A stretch of DNA of 11,366 bases. It comes from JBGTHB01 sp041746415. Lineage in GTDB: Bacteria > Pseudomonadota > Gammaproteobacteria > Coxiellales > Coxiellaceae. Positions 6,926-11,366 of the stretch are shown piece after piece (position 1 is the first letter of the stretch; every line of letters starts with the position of its first letter). A model generated the notes under the pieces. That model did not search any database. It was not told where the DNA came from and saw only the letters and a list, made by a program, of their open reading frames with translations. The translations under genes and the position numbers were made by a program. The DNA lies in assembly GCA_041746415.1 (NCBI GenBank), contig JBGTHB010000038.1, forward strand, positions 1-11,366. The letters are read 5' to 3'.

Positions 6926-7387
6926 ATGGACCCCACGATCAATACTATCAGCCAATTTCAGTTGTTATTTCATTTGAGTTTAGCGCTTTTAACCAGCTTT
7001 TTTGTGTGCGGTGCGGGCTTATTTACGTTGCTGTTGAGCTGGCAGGATTATTCATTGCGCTACAGTCGCCGTGGTCGCTGGTTATATTGGTTGCCGTCAA
7101 TTGAATCGAGTGAGCGCTGGGTATTTGGTTTAACTATTGTTGGGTTTGTATTGTTAAGTGTGTTGATCAGTTCCAGTTTTTATTTTTTTGCTGATTTGGT
7201 GTGGCAATTGCCGTGGTTATGGCATAAGGCATTGTTAGCTATTTTGGCCTGGAGTGTGTTTGCCGTGGTGCTGTGGGGTCGCTGGCAATTTGGCTGGCGA
7301 GGTCGCATAGCAACTTATTCGATCGGCTGTGGCGTGTTATTATTAGTTATTGTGTATGTCATTAGCCAAATGGCTTTGGAAGGGTAG
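6926..7387 (+). CDS. ypjD: YpjD/CcsA-family membrane protein lacking the N-terminal half
   Basis: The family is related to the CcsA/ResC cytochrome c assembly and HemX proteins; YpjD's own role is not firmly established. The 153-residue product matches the C-terminal part of E. coli YpjD (about 263 residues) from its LVHIGLSL helix onward: LLFHLSLAL at 13-21, an LSWQDYSLR loop at 37-45, LPSIESSERW at 56-65, HKALLAILAW at 100-109, and VLWGRWQFGWRGR at 115-127. About 110 N-terminal residues, several membrane helices, are absent, and only 68 nt separate the ATG from ffh, so they cannot be encoded here. Four or so hydrophobic helices remain. A TTG at 6908 would add six residues. It may be a functional half-size protein or a remnant; the frame is intact. 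Confidence 0.8.
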   Translation: MDPTINTISQFQLLFHLSLALLTSFFVCGAGLFTLLLSWQDYSLRYSRRGRWLYWLPSIESSERWVFGLTIVGFVLLSVLISSSFYFFADLVWQLPWLWHKALLAILAWSVFAVVLWGRWQFGWRGRIATYSIGCGVLLLVIVYVISQMALEG

Positions 7388-7389
7388 TC

Positions 7390-8679
7390 TTGACGCAAGT
7401 GGGATCGCTGATTCTTTTTATTCTGCTTATTTTGCTGATTTTCATTTCGGCATTTTTCTCTGGTTCTGAAACGGGCATGATGGCAATTAATCGTTATCGC
7501 CTGCGCCATCTGGCGCGCAAAGGAAATTTAAGCGCTAAACGCGTGGTGAAATTATTAGAGCGGCCGGATCGTTTGCTCGGCATTATTCTAATCGGTAATA
7601 CTTTTGCTAATATTTTGGCAGCATCAGTAGCGACCATTTTAGCAGCGCGATTTTTTGGTGATGTGGGTGTGTTTATGGCAACTGTCGCATTAACGATTGT
7701 GGTGTTGATTTTTGCTGAAACAACACCAAAAACGTTTGCAGCGCTGTATCCGCAGCGCTTGGCGTTGCCCGTATCTTTGCCGCTCACTATTTTATTACGG
7801 CTGCTTTACCCTGTGGTGTGGTTTACCAACGTGGTGGCGAATGGGTTGTTGCGATTATTGGGGGTGGATGTTAATCGACGCCGTAATGAAGCGTTGAGCA
7901 TTGAAGAATTGCGCACCGTGGTGCGAGAAGCCACCAGCAAAATTGGCACCGCGCATCAGCAAATGTTGCTGCGTATTTTAGAGCTGGAGCAAATGACGGT
8001 TGAAGACGTGATGGTGCCGCGTAATAAAATTTTAGGCATTGATTTGGATAACAGCTGGCCGATTATTTTAGAGCAGTTAAAAAATTCGCCGCACGCTTAT
8101 TTGCCGCTGTATCGCGAAAATGTGGATAACGTTGTCGGTATTTTGAGTTTGCGAAAAGTATTGTTGTGTTTACCATTAGCGGATTTTAAAAAAGATACGT
8201 TAGTGCAAATGGCAGAAGAAGTGTATTTTATTCCAGAAATTACGTTATTAAGCCAACAATTATTGAATTTCCAAAGCGAAAGCAAAACCATTGGATTGGT
8301 TGTGGATGAGTATGGCGATATCCAAGGTTTAGTAACAATGCAAGAAATCTTGGAAGAAATTGTGGGTGAATTTGCGGCACAGCAAACCACGCGTGTAAGC
8401 ACCTTGCGTGCCACTGAATGTCGCGATGGCAGTTATAAAGTGGAAGGCAGTATGAATGTGCGTGAGTTTAACCGCATTTCTGGTTGGAGTTTGCCAGCGG
8501 ATGGACCTAAAACATTGGGTGGTATTGTTTTTGAATATTTGGAAACCATTCCTGCTGCTGGTGTGGCGCTTGAATTTTCTGGGCATAAAATTGAAGTGCT
8601 TAAAATTGATGATAACAAAATTCAACAACTGCGTATTTGGCCAAAGTCAAAAAATTCGCATCCGTACGAGCCCCTGTAA
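7390..8679 (+). CDS. corB: HlyC/CorC (CNNM) family transporter, CorB/YfjD type
   Basis: An inner-membrane protein of the CNNM/CorB family linked to Mg2+ efflux and resistance. Of 429 residues, about 1-165 form the DUF21 transmembrane domain, with SGSETG at 24-29, IGNTFANI at 68-75 and FAETTPKT at 108-115. About 200-330 form a CBS pair, with MVPR at 208-211, VVDEYGDIQGLVT at 304-316 and EEIVGE at 322-327. About 335-425 form the C-terminal CorC_HlyC domain (SYKVEGSMNVREF, LGGIVFEYL). A TTG start at 7390 is preferred because GAAGGG precedes it by about 7 nt; a GTG three codons later is the alternative. It follows the ypjD-like gene with no real gap, as in E. coli ypjD-yfjD, so the two are probably cotranscribed. 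Confidence 0.95.
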   Translation: MTQVGSLILFILLILLIFISAFFSGSETGMMAINRYRLRHLARKGNLSAKRVVKLLERPDRLLGIILIGNTFANILAASVATILAARFFGDVGVFMATVALTIVVLIFAETTPKTFAALYPQRLALPVSLPLTILLRLLYPVVWFTNVVANGLLRLLGVDVNRRRNEALSIEELRTVVREATSKIGTAHQQMLLRILELEQMTVEDVMVPRNKILGIDLDNSWPIILEQLKNSPHAYLPLYRENVDNVVGILSLRKVLLCLPLADFKKDTLVQMAEEVYFIPEITLLSQQLLNFQSESKTIGLVVDEYGDIQGLVTMQEILEEIVGEFAAQQTTRVSTLRATECRDGSYKVEGSMNVREFNRISGWSLPADGPKTLGGIVFEYLETIPAAGVALEFSGHKIEVLKIDDNKIQQLRIWPKSKNSHPYEPL

Positions 8680-9109
8680 TGGATTTAATTTAATCGAATT
8701 GATTTGTGTGTTGAGCATCATCTCCATTTTAATCCTATTAGCCATGCCACGTTGGAATGGATTTATACGTCAACAACGTTTAACGCAAGCGACGCAGCAT
8801 TGGTTGATGATTTTACGCGGCGCAAGGGCATTGGCACTTAGAAAAGGTTTGCCGGTTGAGCTGTCGTGGTCAGGGCCGTGTGAACTAAAACTGAATAATA
8901 AATGGCGACGAACGTTGCATTTCCCGTTGAGCTACGTATCGATTACGTTTCGTGCTAGTTTTTCCCGTAATGATAATTTAATTTTTTTAGCGGATGGTGC
9001 CACATCTGGACAACAAGGAAGTTTTTACTTGTGCGCGGTGACAACTCCGACTGAGTGTCAGCGCATTGTGGTGCTGCATTCAGGCATAGTGCGTTTGGCT
9101 GACATATGA
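8609..9109 (+). CDS. FimT/GspH-type pseudopilin (uncertain start)
   Basis: A type IV pilus or type II secretion minor pilin expected to be cleaved by prepilin peptidase and built into a pseudopilus tip. The type III signal is clear: G25 then F26-N-L-I-E30, a hydrophobic N-helix (LICVLSIISILILLAM), and a FimT/GspH-like body ending in the typical LCAV...RIVVLHSGIVRLAD strands with two cysteines. The only in-frame ATG is 8609, 71 nt inside corB. It gives a 25-residue leader (166 residues in all) with a weak ribosome-binding site. ATT at 8654 would give a conventional short basic leader, but that start codon is very rare. The original start may have been lost to a fusion with the corB end. No other pilin genes are nearby. 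Confidence 0.75.
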   Translation: MITKFNNCVFGQSQKIRIRTSPCNGFNLIELICVLSIISILILLAMPRWNGFIRQQRLTQATQHWLMILRGARALALRKGLPVELSWSGPCELKLNNKWRRTLHFPLSYVSITFRASFSRNDNLIFLADGATSGQQGSFYLCAVTTPTECQRIVVLHSGIVRLADI

Positions 9110-9141
9110 TAGATTAAGCAGCAATTTGAGAGGTTGGATTT

Positions 9142-9807
9142 ATGCGCATTATTTTATTGGGCCCCCCCGGTGCTGGCAAAGGAACACAAGCGAATTTGTT
9201 GTGTCAACGTTACCAGATTCCAAAAATTTCTACGGGTGATATGTTGCGTGCTGCAGTGAAGGCGGAATCGGTGCTGGGCCAAAAAGCAAAACAGTTTATG
9301 CACGCAGGCCAGTTAGTGCCGGATGATTTAATTATTGCGTTGGTGGCTGAGCGCATTGTTAAAATGGATTGCGCCAATGGATTTTTGCTCGACGGTTTTC
9401 CGCGTACCATTTCTCAAGCACAAAGTTTGCGTCAACAAGAAATTAAAATTGATTTTGTAATTAATATTGTGGTGCCAGATGACGATATTGTGGCACGCAT
9501 TAGTGGGCGATTGATGCACCCAGCATCTGGCCGCACTTATCATAAAACATTAAACCCGCCGCAGCAGGAAGGTATTGATGATCTTACTGGTGAGTCATTA
9601 ATTCATCGTGAAGATGACAAAGCTGAAACGGTGTTGGAACGTTTAGAAGTGTATCGACAGCAAACCCAACCCTTAGTGGATTATTACACTGCGTGGTTAG
9701 CAACCGGCGATGTGCATGCACCACAATATGCGCAGGTAAACGGTTGTGGTAAAGTAAATGAAGTTCAGCAGCGTATATTGGCGTCACTCAAACAGGAGTC
9801 GAAATGA
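9142..9807 (+). CDS. adk: Adenylate kinase
   Basis: Catalyses ATP + AMP to 2 ADP in the cytoplasm and is essential for adenylate balance. The 221-residue product has the P-loop GPPGAGKGT at 7-15, TGDMLR at 31-36 for AMP binding, DGFPRT at 84-89 and the long LID at about 122-159. The LID holds GRLMHPASGRTYH and lacks the zinc-binding cysteines of Gram-positive enzymes, as expected for a proteobacterial form. The RIS..R123 and R156 positions match catalytic arginines. The C-terminal helix is slightly longer than in E. coli (214 residues). AGAGG precedes the ATG by about 9 nt. A TATGAT at 9105-9110 could be a -10, but no -35 was found. It overlaps the next gene by four bases. Confidence 0.97.
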   Translation: MRIILLGPPGAGKGTQANLLCQRYQIPKISTGDMLRAAVKAESVLGQKAKQFMHAGQLVPDDLIIALVAERIVKMDCANGFLLDGFPRTISQAQSLRQQEIKIDFVINIVVPDDDIVARISGRLMHPASGRTYHKTLNPPQQEGIDDLTGESLIHREDDKAETVLERLEVYRQQTQPLVDYYTAWLATGDVHAPQYAQVNGCGKVNEVQQRILASLKQESK

Positions 9808-10145
9808 GTGTTATTACAGCGTTAACGAAGGATACTTTTGCCGAAAAACTCAGTCAACATGAAACCGTGGTTGTGGATTTTTGGGCTGAGTGGTGTCAGC
9901 CCTGCAAGAACTTTGCCAAAGTTATGGAGCAACTTGTCGGTGAATACCCCAATGTGTTTTTTGCTGCAGTTGATATCGAAAAAGAAACGGAATTAGCGGC
10001 GGATTTTCAAATTGTCTCAGTGCCATTTGTTATGGTGGTGCGACATAAAACAGTTGTTTATGCTGAAGCAGGATTACTTGCCATGGCTAATCTCAAAGAA
10101 TTGATTGATAAAGCGTTGGCTTTGTCACCTGAAGACATAAAATAG
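9804..10145 (+). CDS. Thioredoxin-fold protein, CQPC active site
   Basis: A cytoplasmic thioredoxin-like oxidoreductase or chaperone-like protein of 113 residues with no signal peptide. It shows the beta strand VVVDFWAEW at 22-30, active site WCQPC at 30-34 (thioredoxin 1 has WCGPC), and the cis-proline segment SVPF at 72-75. The closing strands and helix of the fold follow. The Gly-to-Gln change alters the CXXC dipeptide that tunes redox potential, and the usual GxxxG-type loop near the C-terminus is less standard, so it may be a specialised thioredoxin rather than TrxA. The ATG lies in an ATGA overlap with the adk stop, so the two are translationally coupled. The specific partner is unknown. 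Confidence 0.9.
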   Translation: MSVITALTKDTFAEKLSQHETVVVDFWAEWCQPCKNFAKVMEQLVGEYPNVFFAAVDIEKETELAADFQIVSVPFVMVVRHKTVVYAEAGLLAMANLKELIDKALALSPEDIK

Positions 10146-10159
10146 CGATGTCCCTAATT

Positions 10160-10180
10160 TAAGCTCATCAGTTTGAGTTA
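10160..10180 (+). terminator. Weak hairpin after the adk-thioredoxin pair
   Basis: TAAGCTCA (10160-10167) pairs with TGAGTTA (10174-10180) as seven base pairs with one bulged G and a 6-nt loop, 15 nt after the thioredoxin stop. The following bases are only moderately T-rich, so this is a low-confidence terminator. The rest of 10181-10330 holds no supported gene. Confidence 0.3.
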
Positions 10181-10330
10181 TACCCATTTCTTAGCTTTTG
10201 GCTGTCACTTTACGTTTACGTCTTGATGGCATGATCATCTCACCGACGGCAAGGTTTAGGCCCAACCATTTAGCTTTTTTGAACAAACGCCCAATTTGCT
10301 TGCATGACAGTGCCTCTACAGTCAATCTGT

Positions 10331-10339
10331 TGCTACAAT
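10331..10339 (+). promoter_or_regulatory. Extended -10 promoter for the DUF2147 gene
   Basis: TGCTACAAT contains TG, one base, then TACAAT (five of six to TATAAT), the arrangement of an extended -10 promoter that needs little -35 contact; none is evident 17 nt upstream. Transcription would start near 10346, giving a leader of about 27 nt with the AAGGAG ribosome-binding site and the GTG at 10373. Confidence 0.45.
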
Positions 10340-10372
10340 AGCGTTTTGAATTTACAGAATAAGGAGAGCGAA

Positions 10373-10828
10373 GTGCGCCGATTTTTAAAATTAATAGCAA
10401 TAATGATGATGTTTTTGTGTGTAAACACATTTGCTGCCTCTGCTGTAACCGGTTATTGGACAACCTTAGATGATAAGACAGGCAAGCCATCCAGTCTCAT
10501 TTACATCTGGCAAAAGGATCAATTGTTCTATGGCAAGATTGCGAAAATTTATCGTGAAGACGGCCAGAAAAACACGGACCGTTGTACTAAATGCACTGGT
10601 GAGCAACATAATAAACCGATGCTAGGTTTGACGATCATTCGTGATATGAAGGCTGAATATAATAGATGGACCGACGGCCTAGTATTAGATCCGCGCAATG
10701 GTAAGGAATATCATGCGCAAATGTGGCTAGAGAAAAATGGCAGTGAGTTGCATCTGCGCGGCTATATTGGTTTGCCTTTATTTGGCAGAACTGCTGTATG
10801 GTATCGACATAATAAGCGTGACAATTGA
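10373..10828 (+). CDS. Secreted DUF2147 domain protein
   Basis: A member of the DUF2147 family (PF09917), small exported proteins of unknown biochemical role. The 151-residue product has a signal peptide (VRRFLK, hydrophobic LIAIMMMFLCV, cleavage around residues 21-24). The whole domain follows: GYWTTLDDKTGKPSS at 27-41, YGKIAKIY at 53-60, a CTKC pair at 71-74, GLTIIRDM at 85-92, GLVLDPRNGKEY at 102-113, LHLRGYIG at 126-133 and LFGRTAVWYR at 136-145. The GTG start is chosen because AAGGAG lies 6 nt before it and the signal peptide begins exactly there. Upstream in-frame ATGs would lie ahead of the promoter. It overlaps the next ATG by one base (TGATG), so it is cotranscribed with the antiporter gene. 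Confidence 0.9.
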   Translation: MRRFLKLIAIMMMFLCVNTFAASAVTGYWTTLDDKTGKPSSLIYIWQKDQLFYGKIAKIYREDGQKNTDRCTKCTGEQHNKPMLGLTIIRDMKAEYNRWTDGLVLDPRNGKEYHAQMWLEKNGSELHLRGYIGLPLFGRTAVWYRHNKRDN

Positions 10829-11366
10829 TGGGCATAGAGCATAACTTAATTTTTGGTATTTTTCTGATTTTTGCTGGTGCTGCAGTGTTGTCGACTTTCG
10901 CCCTCATGACGCGACAATCCATGTTAGTTGCCTATATGTTGCTGGGGGTGATTTTAGGCCCGTGGGGGCTGAAATTTTTTAGCAATTCGGGTTTGGTGCA
11001 CGGTGTCGGTGATGTCGGTATTATTTTCTTATTATTCTTATTAGGGTTGCATTTGCCACCGCAAAAACTCTATCACATGTTGCGTAAAATCACTTGGGTG
11101 GGGTTGGTTAGCTCCGTTATTTTCGGCTTAGTCGGTTATCTTGTTGCGCTTTTTTGTGGCTACAAGTTGGTTGAATGTTTAATCGTGGGCGCTGCAATGA
11201 TGTTTTCCAGCACCATTATTGGTATTAAGTTATTGCCGACCACCATTTTGCATCATCAGCATACCGGTGAAGTCATGATTTCCGTATTATTGATGCAAGA
11301 TTTAATTGCCATTATTGTATTGCTGATCCTCAATGCCTTAACACTCCATCAATTTTCGTGGGGGGA
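10828..11366 (+). CDS. CPA2-family cation:proton antiporter (KefB/KefC-like), 3' part missing
   Basis: The N-terminal 179 residues of a monovalent cation:proton antiporter-2 protein (Na_H_Exchanger domain, PF00999) that exchanges K+ or Na+ for H+ across the inner membrane. Several membrane helices are visible. Family motifs include the GVILGPWGL turn at 40-48, DVGIIFLLFLLGLHL at 62-76, FSSTIIGIKLLP at 126-137 and the ion-site region LMQDLIAIIVLL at 155-166 with Asp158. The frame is open to the window edge, so any C-terminal RCK/TrkA_N domain that would separate KefB/KefC from simpler antiporters cannot be judged. The ATG at 10828 overlaps the DUF2147 stop, implying translational coupling. Confidence 0.88.
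   Translation, partial: MGIEHNLIFGIFLIFAGAAVLSTFALMTRQSMLVAYMLLGVILGPWGLKFFSNSGLVHGVGDVGIIFLLFLLGLHLPPQKLYHMLRKITWVGLVSSVIFGLVGYLVALFCGYKLVECLIVGAAMMFSSTIIGIKLLPTTILHHQHTGEVMISVLLMQDLIAIIVLLILNALTLHQFSWG

Noticed and set aside
8329..8628. Minus-strand ORFs opposite the corB 3' end
   Set aside because: They are antisense shadows of the conserved CorC_HlyC domain without recognisable products.
10191..10490. Minus-strand ORF with a very basic end (SRRKRKV) antisense to the DUF2147 start
   Set aside because: Its upstream half is antisense to a well-supported gene. The remaining 44 codons (10191-10325) could only start at a TTG without a ribosome-binding site, and no family is recognisable.
1..11366. 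tRNA, rRNA, CRISPR arrays or insertion-sequence transposases
   Set aside because: No cloverleaf, spaced direct repeats or transposase motifs were found on either strand.

Overview
The window looks like a chromosomal segment of an AT-leaning gammaproteobacterium. The evidence is two neighbourhoods typical of that class: rpsP-rimM-trmD-rplS on the minus strand, and ffh divergent from ypjD-corB. The AT bias, a dispersed-repeat-like palindrome at the left edge and an orphan protein ending in a eukaryote-style nuclear localisation signal are compatible with a host-associated lineage such as Legionellales/Coxiellaceae. That placement is an inference; no rRNA or other decisive marker is present.

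Left edge (1-231): an imperfect palindromic repeat cut by the window edge, then a short non-coding stretch with a weak minus-strand terminator candidate. 232-2879, minus strand: a tight operon read right to left, rpsP (30S protein S16 with a long Ala/Lys/Glu-rich tail), rimM (30S maturation), trmD (tRNA m1G37 methyltransferase), rplS (50S protein L19) and ogt (alkylguanine-DNA methyltransferase). ogt is joined to rplS by a 4-nt stop/start overlap. rimM and ogt use GTG starts inside the preceding gene, which suggests translational coupling.

3070-4387, plus strand: an accessory pair with no recognisable families. The first is a small exported protein. The second is a strongly AT-rich 280-residue protein without a signal peptide and with a C-terminal bipartite/Myc-like NLS. 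This is the most interesting locus in the window. 4563-5387 is an exported NodB-type polysaccharide deacetylase that converges on ffh.

5427-6857, minus strand: ffh, the SRP GTPase, with a consensus -10 hexamer only 8 nt from its ATG, so its mRNA may be leaderless. Plus strand from 6926: an N-terminally missing YpjD/CcsA-like membrane protein, corB/yfjD (DUF21-CBS-CorC), and a FimT/GspH-type pseudopilin whose start lies inside corB or is lost. Then adk with a thioredoxin-like gene overlapping it (ATGA), a secreted DUF2147 protein behind an extended -10 promoter, and a CPA2 (KefB/C-like) cation:proton antiporter that runs off the right edge. The genes are mostly translation, targeting and envelope housekeeping functions, with the 3070-4387 block as the accessory insertion.
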